From positions 1-64,000 of the forward strand of contig MEPC01000023.1 in NCBI GenBank assembly GCA_001769655.1: a stretch of 64,000 bases of DNA, in the 5' to 3' direction. The notes below the pieces were generated by a model. That model saw nothing but the letters and a program-made list of their open reading frames with translations, did no database searches and was not told the origin of the DNA. The position numbers and the translations under genes are program-made. Shown piece by piece: positions 1 through 9,100 of the stretch (positions are counted from its first letter, which is position 1; each line of letters begins with the position of its first letter). This DNA comes from Bacteroidetes bacterium RIFCSPLOWO2_12_FULL_37_12 (GTDB lineage Bacteria; Bacteroidota; Bacteroidia; 2-12-FULL-37-12).

Positions 1-119
1 TTTATTTTTTTCTCAACAAAATTTTGGGTGGGGGTTTTTGCGTACTTTCATAAAAAAAATTGCTCAAAACAATATAAAGCGTTATAGAGAATGCTGTGAC
101 ATAAAAAAATAGACAAACC
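1..119. other. Intergenic leader of first gene
   Basis: This is a short AT-rich stretch before the first gene. A weak -7-like box (tactttca, 43-50) has a TTG about 17 bases upstream at 24-26, which could be a Bacteroidota-type promoter but does not match well. Nothing else is evident. The left boundary is the window edge. Confidence 0.3.
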
Positions 120-851
120 ATGACTCGAATTTTATTTTCAATAATTCTTTTTTTATCTTTTTCCGCATATGGACAGGAATCAACACAAGCAAAATATAAA
201 AGATTTTATTTTGGAATTAAATTTTCACCAGATTATTCTTACCGCACTGTAACCAAAAATGACAATAGTTTATCAGTAGACAAATGGACAAGAATTAAAA
301 CTTATGTGGACTCGATATACAAACCCAAACTTGGTTACACAACTGGAATTAATTTTGATTTTAAAATTAATTCGCGAGTAAGCATTGAGGCAGGTATCCA
401 ATATTCTAATAAAGGATATCAAACAATATCAATACTAACTAGTTCTGTTGAAAACCCTGAAGGCGGATTAGCGAAAAATATTATTAACTATCATTATTTA
501 GATTTTCCTATTGAAGTAGATTATTCATTTCTTAAGAATAAATTTCAACTAATTGTAAGCGTTGGAACAGTTCTAAATCTTTTTCGCAAATTTACTGTAA
601 AGACAATTCCTGAGACGCCAACTGCAACTTTTATGACAAAAACTTTTACTAACAATTACAGCTTTAAAAAATTTAATATTTCACCTACAATAGGTTTTGG
701 CTTTAGATATAAAATAAATTATAGAATGAATATAAAAGTCGAACCTACTTTACGGTATGGGATTCCCAACATTGACAACAAGTCTTTTATGGCGACATAT
801 TTGTGGAATGTTGGATTAAATATTGGTTATTTTGTGGGGCTATGGAAATGA
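120..851 (+). CDS. Outer membrane beta-barrel protein (PorT-like)
   Basis: The protein is 243 aa. It starts with a clear signal peptide (hydrophobic segment about residues 4-15, cleavage near SAYG-Q at 19). The rest alternates hydrophobic and polar residues and is rich in Tyr, Phe and Asn, as expected for transmembrane beta-strands. A segment like GINFDFKINSRVSIEAGIQY and the aromatic C-terminal strand resemble the OMP_b-brl_2/PorT-type barrels common in Bacteroidota. It probably sits in the outer membrane. The ligand or function cannot be told. The gene stands alone, with an attC-like hairpin only 15 bases after its stop codon, so it could be a mobile accessory gene. Confidence 0.75.
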   Translation: MTRILFSIILFLSFSAYGQESTQAKYKRFYFGIKFSPDYSYRTVTKNDNSLSVDKWTRIKTYVDSIYKPKLGYTTGINFDFKINSRVSIEAGIQYSNKGYQTISILTSSVENPEGGLAKNIINYHYLDFPIEVDYSFLKNKFQLIVSVGTVLNLFRKFTVKTIPETPTATFMTKTFTNNYSFKKFNISPTIGFGFRYKINYRMNIKVEPTLRYGIPNIDNKSFMATYLWNVGLNIGYFVGLWK

Positions 852-1330
852 CTGACAAAGCACTGGTGCTAACATATAAGGATTAAACGTTGCATTGCTT
901 TTCGCAAAGGTGCGATTTAATCTTGTGTTGAACTGAAACTTCGTATCTTCGTATTAGTATTGTAGCTGGGGACAAGTGAGCGGCTCTTAACCCACGCCTT
1001 CGCTAACCCCCGACCTGTTAGTCACAACCCACCGCTTTGTGGACAGTGCCGCAAGAATTTGAAACTTCCTGCAACTAAAAAAAAACGGACGACAGGTTCG
1101 CTGTAACTTGACAAGCAATCGAACTTCATTTGCTCAATCCCGACCTTATTTTCTTTAACATCCTCTCCTTATCTTTCCTGACCATTAGCAAACTGACTGG
1201 CAAAGGGGTGAACTTCATGATGTCGTTCACTCCATAATATAATTTCGACCATCAGTGAAAAATTAGCAGACATTACAATTACAACCGGGCAAATATAAAT
1301 TAATGGAAATAAACTGGCGTTACAGAGTTT
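852..1330. other. Gene-poor region with attC-like hairpin
   Basis: No convincing coding sequence lies in these 479 bases. An imperfect hairpin lies at 869-933, described separately. The rest is somewhat richer in GC than its surroundings and shows short CCGC/GCGG segments but no clear gene. Confidence 0.5.
869..933 (+). repeat. Imperfect hairpin, attC-like
   Basis: The arms pair as AACA (871-874) with TGTT (926-929), GATTAAA (881-887) with TTTAATC (916-922), GCA (892-894) with TGC (911-913), and TTGC (895-898) with GCAA (904-907) around a 5-base loop, with unpaired bases between. The right end, GTTGAAC (927-933), fits the integron R' core GTTRRRY; the left end keeps only the AAC. Position just after a stop codon and length of about 65 bases also fit an attC site. 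The identification is tentative because no integrase is visible. Confidence 0.35.
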
Positions 1331-2743
1331 TTACCAATCCCACTCATAACAGCCCGGACTCGGTGGGTTGTTATATATTTTGCAATCATGGTCCTTATCT
1401 ATAAAAGGAAGCAAAAGATCAGTGCCACTGTATTTCACGGCAGACAAACTATCAAGATGGTAATCAAATTGCCTTGGGTTTTTAAATCCAGGATCAATGT
1501 TAACGGTATTTCTGGAAGTATCAATTAATGCAAGCGAACTGGTTTTAAAAACATTATTTAATGTATTCAACACAATGGGACCGCCCGTGGGATGCTGTGC
1601 AATCAGGAACTCATCTTTGCTTGTGTCACTTCTTTCCCCCCAAACAATGCAATTGATTAATTCAACCACAAGCGAATCCATCAGCGTGGGTCCCCCCGGA
1701 GCGCTGTAAACAGTATTCGCAAAAACTAAGGAGGGAGTGTTTCGCTGAAATGTATAATTGTAATTGGCAAAAGTACATTGGTAAAAATAATAGCGTCCTC
1801 CAAAATCACCAGCCACTAAGTAATCGGCACAGTTATCCACTAGCAGGTTGTAACCAATGATTCTTGCGGTATAGCCAACCAGTCCGGCGGTACCCATGTT
1901 TTCAATAATGGTATTTCTTAAAATCAATCCCGGATTATTATTAAGTGGCACTGAATCTACTTCTATTCCTACCCAGGCATTCCGGATGATGGCAAAATTA
2001 ATTTCATTGTTCACTGAGCCCGGTAGAAACCGGAGCCCCGTCCATTGGGAAGGTGAATTTTTATAATAGGATTCTAACCGGTCACCGGTAAATAAAACCG
2101 AATCATCGCAAGTACCGAGCACTTTTAACGTGGCGTTTTTGCCTATGTAAAAAGCGGAATTTTTATGAAAATAAAGCGCGGTACCGGCGGGTATGGTTAG
2201 CGCACCGGAATCAACAAACACATAATTGTAAATGAGATGAACTTTGTCGGCAGACCAGGTAGTATCTGATTTAATAATATCTTTCCGGTGATAATAATTA
2301 TCTCTGCCCCATGCTACTAATTTAATATTCTGAAGATTTTTATTTAATTCAAACCAGATAGAATCCTTAATGATAAAAATACCATCTTGAGGGTTAATGG
2401 TAACCTCCACCATAATATACATACTGTCCTTGGCACGTAATTCTTTATTCAGAACCTGATTGGTTTTGAAACCATCTACCGTAAGATGAAACTGGGAATT
2501 ATTTCCTCCCGCTACTTTGATATTGGAAATGTTTACCGGTTCCGGGTTATCATTATAAACCAGCAAACGCCTTGTTGTACTTCCAATTTTGGTAAATACT
2601 GTGTCAAACAAAACGGTATCGGCAGAGAATGATAATTTAGCATTTGGGCTGGTGGTAGGAATATCCTTCTTACATGCAGAAAAAAACCAGCAAACAATTA
2701 AAAATGCAAAGAAAAAATGATATATGAATTTTTTGATTTTCAT
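1331..2743 (-). CDS. Lipoprotein, predicted beta-helix surface protein
   Basis: The 470-aa product has a lipoprotein signal peptide with a lipobox ending at Cys24 (FFSAC), so it is probably anchored to a membrane, often the surface in Bacteroidota. Residues about 35-145 look like an Ig-like choice-of-anchor domain (FDTVFTKIG, LLVYNDNPEPVNISNIKVAGG). After that come repeated short strands with LFTGDRLESYYKN, WTGLRFLPGS and IIENMGTAGLV, in the manner of a right-handed parallel beta-helix. Its function is unknown. It lies 81 bases downstream of the radical SAM gene, separated by a CCATCTAA repeat, and is probably in the same operon. Confidence 0.7.
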   Translation of the reverse strand: MKIKKFIYHFFFAFLIVCWFFSACKKDIPTTSPNAKLSFSADTVLFDTVFTKIGSTTRRLLVYNDNPEPVNISNIKVAGGNNSQFHLTVDGFKTNQVLNKELRAKDSMYIMVEVTINPQDGIFIIKDSIWFELNKNLQNIKLVAWGRDNYYHRKDIIKSDTTWSADKVHLIYNYVFVDSGALTIPAGTALYFHKNSAFYIGKNATLKVLGTCDDSVLFTGDRLESYYKNSPSQWTGLRFLPGSVNNEINFAIIRNAWVGIEVDSVPLNNNPGLILRNTIIENMGTAGLVGYTARIIGYNLLVDNCADYLVAGDFGGRYYFYQCTFANYNYTFQRNTPSLVFANTVYSAPGGPTLMDSLVVELINCIVWGERSDTSKDEFLIAQHPTGGPIVLNTLNNVFKTSSLALIDTSRNTVNIDPGFKNPRQFDYHLDSLSAVKYSGTDLLLPFIDKDHDCKIYNNPPSPGCYEWDW

Positions 2744-2789
2744 ATTACTTGGTTAAAAAAACGTATAAGTTATATAGTTAAATGGTTAA

Positions 2790-2829
2790 ATTGCCTTCAC
2801 CCAACCATCTAACCATCTAACCATCTAAC
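2790..2829. repeat. CCATCTAA octanucleotide repeat (short)
   Basis: Three to four tandem copies of the octamer CCATCTAA occupy the gap and run into the 3' end of the radical SAM gene. The same unit forms a much longer array at 17136-17239. Confidence 0.7.
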
Positions 2830-3850
2830 CTTTCAACCCCTCCGTACAATTTTCACAAATCTTCATAGCATCACGTCGCACTATCAACTTTTTTCTCAAA
2901 TTAAAATAATGTGTATTATTCCAAACTTCAGGTAACGCTGTTTCGTTCACATGGGCGAGTTGATACTCTGCATTTTTATCAAAACAGCAGGGAACCGCTC
3001 TGCCATCCCAGGTCAAAACCATGGTGTGCCACATTTTCCAGCACCCGGAATCGTTTCGTTTTCTGTTTTTAAGTTCATATCCTCCATTCCCGGTTTGCAA
3101 ATATCGGCTAAATCTCTTGGTTGCGGGTATCAGATTGTTTCCGTTTTTATAATCATAGACCTGAGCGCTTTTTAATTGCAGTGACACTTCACCAGCCCAT
3201 GGTTTTATAAAATCGTTTAATTCGGATACCTCACTTTCATTATGTTTGAAAATAATAAACTGTATGATGAGATAAGGAGTGGGAACATTAAATTTTTTTT
3301 TTGCGAAAATGAGATTATTAATTCCTTCAACCACCTGATTCAGATTCCCGCCTTTTCTGTATTTGAAATAACTTTCCTGCGTAATTCCATCTATGGAAAT
3401 AATCAACCGGTGTAACCCCGAAAGAATAATTTTTTCAGCGTTTTCAGGAGTTAAAAAATGACCATTGGTAGAAACGCATGAATAAATATTTTTTCGTTTT
3501 GCATAGTTAATCATTTCAGATAAAAAAGGGTGAATCATGGGCTCTCCCTGAAAATATAACATAAGATAAAGAAGGTTGTCGGATAAATCATTTATATATT
3601 TTTTAAAATTTTCAACCTCCATGGAACCGGTCTGCCGGGTGAAATTTTTTACCCCTGCCACACATTCAGAGCAACCGAGATTACAAGCTGTTGTTGGCTC
3701 AACCATCAACGTGGCAGGCAAACCGGCGAAAAAATATTTTTTTGTTTTTTGGGAGAAATGGAAACTTAAATAGAGTTTGAGGTAGTTTATTATTTTCTTA
3801 GGGGATAGCGTAACTAAAAAATTTATGAAATCATGGATTTGGTTTTTCAT
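2825..3850 (-). CDS. Radical SAM protein with SPASM domain
   Basis: The 341-aa protein carries the radical SAM iron-sulfur motif CX3CX2C at Cys56, Cys60 and Cys63 (TTACNLGCSEC). Further SAM-barrel features follow, such as YFQGEPMIHP and CVSTNGHFL. The C-terminal third has additional cysteines (GCWKMWHTMV, VPCCFDKN, CENC), as in SPASM domains that hold auxiliary clusters. Proteins of this type modify peptides or act as general oxidoreductases; the substrate cannot be inferred. It sits between a PorP/SprF-like gene (36 bases upstream) and a lipoprotein gene, all on the minus strand, but no small precursor-peptide gene was seen nearby. Confidence 0.85.
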   Translation of the reverse strand: MKNQIHDFINFLVTLSPKKIINYLKLYLSFHFSQKTKKYFFAGLPATLMVEPTTACNLGCSECVAGVKNFTRQTGSMEVENFKKYINDLSDNLLYLMLYFQGEPMIHPFLSEMINYAKRKNIYSCVSTNGHFLTPENAEKIILSGLHRLIISIDGITQESYFKYRKGGNLNQVVEGINNLIFAKKKFNVPTPYLIIQFIIFKHNESEVSELNDFIKPWAGEVSLQLKSAQVYDYKNGNNLIPATKRFSRYLQTGNGGYELKNRKRNDSGCWKMWHTMVLTWDGRAVPCCFDKNAEYQLAHVNETALPEVWNNTHYFNLRKKLIVRRDAMKICENCTEGLKG

Positions 3851-3886
3851 TTTTCCAATATCTAATATCTAATATCCAACATCCCA

Positions 3887-4750
3887 TCAATACTGCGCAT
3901 TCCCATCAATTTCAAACCCCATGGTTTCGCTCTTCGCTAAGGAAGAAGGAAAATTTGTCATTGCTACCGATCCTTTCACGCCCCCGATTCTCATTCCGAC
4001 CGAAAAAACAACTATTTCCCCTGAATTTCCAATACCAAGAAATAATTTATCAGCAAGTTTAGCGTTTAAATTCAGATCCAGAGTGCTTCCATTGGTTGTT
4101 CCCCGTAACAAACAAGAAGGAATCAAACTTAAATTTTCATCTACTTTAAAATCATAAAGGGCATACAGATTATAAAATAACGGTTCATACATCCCGAACC
4201 CTTTTTTAACCCTGAAATCTAAAAATATCTGACTTGCAGATGCTCCCAATATTAATTTTTCTTTGAACATGTAAAGCCCTCCGATGCCAAATTTCATTTT
4301 TGTTTTTAAAATCGAAATACTGTCTTTCACACTAAAGGGGTCGTTGGTGGGTTCATTAACGACAATAGTACTTGTCCAACTCCCACCCAACCGATATGTA
4401 CTGTTAAAAATCGGCTCAAATTTGTAGGCGTAAGATAAATTTCCTACATAAGTGGATGTAGTATCCCTATGGTCGAAGACCAGAAATCCCCCTAATCCAC
4501 CGTGAAAACTTGTTGAAACACCATCCGCAAGAAAGGCGAGACGCACCGGCGCTTTTAGAAAAATATTTTCTCCGGGTCTTTCATAGCGGAACAACAAATC
4601 GCTGTTTTTTTTACCCGAAGAACCGGCAAAAGCAGGATTATAATAAAGGGGATGATGATAATAAAGGGAATAATAAGGATTTACCTGAGAATAGGAGGGA
4701 GGTGCGATAAAATTAATTAAACTAAAGAAGAAAAACGTCCGTAATTTCAT
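3887..4750 (-). CDS. PorP/SprF family T9SS-associated protein
   Basis: The 287-aa protein has a signal peptide (cleavage near PPSYS-Q at 21-22) and the family hallmark near its N-terminus, YYNPAFAGSS (about residues 36-45), followed by beta-barrel strands. PorP/SprF proteins are outer-membrane partners of the type IX secretion system; many copies occur per genome and pair with particular secreted proteins. None of its immediate neighbours is obviously a T9SS cargo. The start at 4750 directly precedes a signal peptide. It is probably the first gene of a three-gene operon with a promoter near 4770-4802. Confidence 0.85.
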   Translation of the reverse strand: MKLRTFFFFSLINFIAPPSYSQVNPYYSLYYHHPLYYNPAFAGSSGKKNSDLLFRYERPGENIFLKAPVRLAFLADGVSTSFHGGLGGFLVFDHRDTTSTYVGNLSYAYKFEPIFNSTYRLGGSWTSTIVVNEPTNDPFSVKDSISILKTKMKFGIGGLYMFKEKLILGASASQIFLDFRVKKGFGMYEPLFYNLYALYDFKVDENLSLIPSCLLRGTTNGSTLDLNLNAKLADKLFLGIGNSGEIVVFSVGMRIGGVKGSVAMTNFPSSLAKSETMGFEIDGNAQY

Positions 4751-4769
4751 AAGATGAAAAAGTATCCCA

Positions 4770-4802
4770 CAAACTTACATTAAAATTTCATAATTTTTGC
4801 AA
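4770..4802 (-). promoter_or_regulatory. Promoter of PorP operon
   Basis: On the minus strand a -7 box TAAGTTTG (4770-4777) has a TTG (4800-4802) about 22 bases upstream, close to the Bacteroidota primary-sigma pattern. A second possible -7 box, TACCTTTG, is at 4828-4835. Confidence 0.5.
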
Positions 4803-4858
4803 AACTGTGTTTGATTCGGATATTTTACAAAGGTATTCAGGTTTTAATAAAAATGAAT

Positions 4859-4930
4859 AACATATAACAAAAAATTATTAATGTCAAAGGGGTTGAACAC
4901 TTAGAAATTATTTATTTCTTGTTTTATGTT
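4859..4930. repeat. Dispersed AT-rich inverted repeat (copy 1)
   Basis: The arms at 4859-4883 and 4906-4930 are imperfect reverse complements of 25 bases with the AACATA...AACAA core. It lies 38 bases 3' of the mdh stop codon. Related elements occur at 11752-11867, 28171-28295 and 44316-44389, also next to minus-strand 3' ends. Confidence 0.55.
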
Positions 4931-4967
4931 TTTTTCTAAAATCTGAGTTGGTTGGTATAACCACCAT

Positions 4968-5900
4968 CTACCCATCCAACCTATCCATCACCCCCATCAC
5001 CTCTTTCACGCTTTCAGCGGATTTCTGAAGGAGAGCCATTTCTGTTTCATTCAGTTTGAGTTCAATAATTTTTTCAATGCCATTTTTACCCAAAACAACC
5101 GGAACCCCTTGATACACATTTTTCAATCCGTATTCTCCTTCCAATAGCACACAAACCGGAAAAACCCTTCTCTGATTTTTAGCGATGGCTTCGACCATTT
5201 GTGCCGCGGCGGAACCGGGTGCATACCAGGCAGAAGTACCCATCAGTTTTACCAACTCCCCACCCCCGACTTTGGTTCTTTCTATAATTGCCTGCAATTT
5301 TTGTAGCTCAATCAATTCAGTAACAGGTATGCCGCTGACCGTAGTGTAACGGGGTAAAGGAACCATAGTATCTCCGTGCCCTCCCATCAACATGGCTTGG
5401 ATATCTTTAGGTGAAATATTTAGCGCTTCTGCCAAAAAAGCCCGGTATCTGGCTGTATCGAGGATTCCTGCCATTCCCATCACCCTGTTTTTTGGAAACC
5501 GGCTGACTTTGTGGGCGCAGTAAGTCATTACATCCAACGGATTTGAGACGATAATTAAAACGCAATCCGGAGAATATTTGATTACATTTTCTGTTACCGT
5601 TTTAACAATCCCTGCGTTCGTATTAATCAGGTCATCACGACTCATACCCGGTTTTCTGGGTAAGCCCGAAGTGATTACAACTATGTCGGAACCGGCAGTT
5701 TTGCTGTAATCATTGGTGAAACCGACAACCTTAGAATCGTAATAATTTATAGGCGCTGACTGCCATAAATCGAGTCCTTTACCTTCAGAAAGACCCTCTT
5801 TAATATCTAAAAGTACTATTTCATGGGCAAAATCCCCACGGGCAATAGTATCTGCGCAAGTGGCTCCGACATTTCCGGAACCGATGATGGTTACCTTCAT
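4968..5900 (-). CDS. mdh: Malate dehydrogenase
   Basis: The 310-aa enzyme interconverts malate and oxaloacetate with NAD in the citric acid cycle. The N-terminal Rossmann motif GSGNVG is at residues 7-12. The substrate loop has Arg82 and Arg88 (LPRKPGMSR); Arg at the first position separates malate from lactate dehydrogenases. The catalytic pair is Asp148 and His175 (GGHGDTMVP), with Arg151 as the third substrate-binding arginine. The length is normal for the LDH-like bacterial MDH group. The gene is probably monocistronic; a -7 box lies at 6043-6050 and a dispersed hairpin follows the stop. Confidence 0.96.
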   Translation of the reverse strand: MKVTIIGSGNVGATCADTIARGDFAHEIVLLDIKEGLSEGKGLDLWQSAPINYYDSKVVGFTNDYSKTAGSDIVVITSGLPRKPGMSRDDLINTNAGIVKTVTENVIKYSPDCVLIIVSNPLDVMTYCAHKVSRFPKNRVMGMAGILDTARYRAFLAEALNISPKDIQAMLMGGHGDTMVPLPRYTTVSGIPVTELIELQKLQAIIERTKVGGGELVKLMGTSAWYAPGSAAAQMVEAIAKNQRRVFPVCVLLEGEYGLKNVYQGVPVVLGKNGIEKIIELKLNETEMALLQKSAESVKEVMGVMDRLDG

Positions 5901-6042
5901 GGATTTGTGTGATTATTTAAGTTAATTAATAACATGGTTTAATGGCTAGATGGTTATAGTTTGTACTTTATTGTTTACTGTTGTAAAAGGGTTAATATTG
6001 TACTGCGATGAAGCATTGAAACAAAGAATTTAACCGACACGG

Positions 6043-6050
6043 CAAAGGTA
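6043..6050 (-). promoter_or_regulatory. -7 box for mdh
   Basis: TACCTTTG on the minus strand fits TAnnTTTG. It would give mdh an untranslated leader of about 135 bases. No good -33 TTG was found, so the call is weak. Confidence 0.35.
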
Positions 6051-6093
6051 AAACATAAAATAATAATTTTTTTATTATATTAATCATATTTTG

Positions 6094-6101
6094 TATTTTT
6101 G
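6094..6101 (+). promoter_or_regulatory. -7 box for SprB-repeat protease
   Basis: TATTTTTG matches TAnnTTTG and lies 57 bases before the ATG of the 1685-aa gene. It is divergent from the mdh -7 box. Confidence 0.45.
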
Positions 6102-6157
6102 CGTGCACTTAAATCTTTATAAGCCCTTTAACACTTTTTAACTATATTAATTTAATC

Positions 6158-9100
6158 ATGAAGAACTTAAAACGTATTACTTCACTTGCTCTCCTATTCT
6201 GTATAATCACACTATTTCACCTTAGCTCAACGGCTCAGGGTCTTAGAAAAATTTGTGGAACTACCGTGGACCCTGAACTGTACAGGCAGGATGCAGAACG
6301 TGCTAAAAATCAGGATAATCCCTTTAATAACCTCCGATCTACCCTAACGCTACCTATCCCCGTTCTTCAAATTCCTGTTAGTATGTTTTTTGTAGGAAAG
6401 AGTGATTCAACAGGTCATAAGGACGTTGAAGATTACTTTAATGTAATGTGTGAAACGAATAAGGAATATAATAAAATGGGGATTAATTTTTATTTACACA
6501 AATTTTCCACATCCAAAAAATTAGCGATTGACTATACATTAAATTATGACTCTCTATACAACGGATTAGCGGGAGGTACGCAATACCAGAGAATCACATC
6601 CTGGGCTTTTTTCAATAATAAACGCTTTAATGAAAATACACTGAATCTATACCGTACCAATGTAATTGATGCAAATGCTCCTGGTGGTATAATTTTAGGT
6701 CGCTCTACTTTTCCGGGTCAGGGATTCTTTGTTCCAGGAATTGGAGAATTTCAGGGAGGTATTGAACTTGCTGACGATGACTATACTACCTGGATTCATG
6801 AAATTGGTCACTTTTTTAATTTATACCATCCTTTTCAGTCATTCCCCGCTGAGAAAGTTTTCCGTTGCAAAAAAGTAGTTAGCATGGAAAAAGTAGTTAT
6901 TAAAAGTTCAGGGGGACCGGTTATTAGTTTTGATATCAAAGATGCTGTATGCACAAACCAGAAAGGAAGTATAACAGTAACTGTTACCGGTGGGAATACG
7001 CCCTATGATTATTCATGGAGTAGTGGAGCAACTACTGCTTCCCTAACTAATTTGAATGGAGGCACCTATTATTTGACAGTCACTGATAATGGCGGGTGCA
7101 TGGCTACCGAAGTTGCAATGGTAAATAATATTACCGGTCCTAGCGTGACTATTACCACCACAGGTACTACTTGTAATTTAAATAATGGTAAAGCAATATC
7201 AACAGTAACTGGAGGTGATGGTAATTATACATACAAATGGAGTGATGGAAGTACCACAGATATGATAACTAATTTACCTCAGGGTATTTACAATTTAACG
7301 GTTACAGACGGTAATCTTTGCAAGACAATTGGAATGGCAAATGTATTGAGTAATATAAACGTGCCCAAAGTTTCAATTTCTCCTAAAGATGCCACTTGCA
7401 ACTTAAATAATGGAATGGCAACTGCCAATGTGAACGGTGGTGCAATCCCATATAAATATAACTGGAGTAATGCAGGCAATGCGGCAGTAAATTCAAATAT
7501 AGGAAAAGGAACTTTTTATCTGACCGTTACTGACGATAAAGGGTGTACTGCTAATGATAGCGTGATTATTAAAAATATTTCTGGTCCTTCTTCACTAACC
7601 TTTTCAGTAACCTCAACCTCTTGCGGTAACCAAAATGGCAGTTTGAATGTTAACGTAACCGGAGGAACATCCCCATACTTATATTCATGGAGTAACAGTG
7701 GTACTACCTCTGCCATTTCCGGTTTAGCCCCGGGAAAGTATAAACTTACTGTAACCGATGCCAATAGCTGTTCAATGAATGATAGTTCAACCATTGATAG
7801 CATTGTACCACCGGTTGTTTCATTAGTTTCAACATCTTCTTCCTGTGGTCAAAACGATGGTTCCAGTACAGCAACGGTAGTTAATGGCACTCAACCGTTT
7901 AGTTTTTCATGGAGCAATGGTGCTACAACTTCTACGGCAAATAATCTTTCTGTTGGAAGCTATATTGTTATGGCAACGGATAGTAATGGATGTACGGACT
8001 CCGATACCACTCTGATTACAAATATTGACGGACCTTCTGTTTCAGTTACTTTCACCTCAGCTACTTGTGACAGTGCAGACGGTACCGCTACTGCCAATGT
8101 AACGGGAGGAACAAGTCCATATTCATATATCTGGAGTGATGGTGACAGTACTTCCGTTGCCGGTGATTTATCTTTAGGCGATTATCAAGTTACAGTTAGT
8201 GACACCAAAGGATGCACTGCTTCCGGAAATGTTACTATTGATAATGCAGGAAGCCCGCAGATTTTACTCTCCAGCACACCTGAAAACTGTGGAAAGAGTG
8301 ATGGGGCATTAAACGTTTTTGTATCCGGTGGTTTAGCACCTTATCGTTATACATGGAATACGGGTGACAGCACCGCAAACGTTTCAAATATAAGTGCAGG
8401 AAATTATTCTATAACTGTATCAGATAGCTTGAATTGCAAAAGAATTGGATCAACTACTGTTTCAAGTTTTGGTAAACCTACACTTACACTAAGTGTTACC
8501 AACGAAACCTGCGGAATGGGCAATGGAACTGTAAGTTCTTCCGTTTCGGGAGGATCTTCACCTTACATTTATTCATGGAGCAATGGTAGTGACACTTCAG
8601 TAGTAATTAATTTAGGATCCGGAATATATACACTATCTGTAACCGACAACAATGGTTGTGTCATTACTGATAGTATTAAGGTAATGAGCGGGAAGGGACC
8701 CTCAATCTCATTTACCACAACTAATGCGGCATGTAACAATAACAAGGGGTCTATCAATGTAACTATAGCAGGTGGCACCAGTCCTTATATATATTCATGG
8801 AGTACGGGAGATTCTACTTCTACATTGGATAGTATTGCCGGTGGATTGTATCATCTGACTGTCACTGATGTAAATAATTGTGTGAGTATGGACAGTGTAA
8901 TGATCAATTCAGACACCATGTCAATTTCATTTGCAGTTACTCATGCAACTTGTTCCAATAACAATGGTAAAATTATTACTACGGTCACAGGTGGCACACC
9001 GGCATATAAATATTCATGGAGTAATGCTAAAGTTACCGGTACAATCACTTCCCTACCTGCCGGGTTGTACAAATTAACAGTGACCGATGACAAAAATTGC

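Noticed and set aside
2825-3850. Ribosomally made peptide (RiPP) cluster around the radical SAM/SPASM gene
   Set aside because: No precursor peptide, leader-recognition domain or exporter was found nearby.
7288-8778. Antisense frames within the SprB repeats
   Set aside because: They reflect repeat structure on the opposite strand and have no start context.
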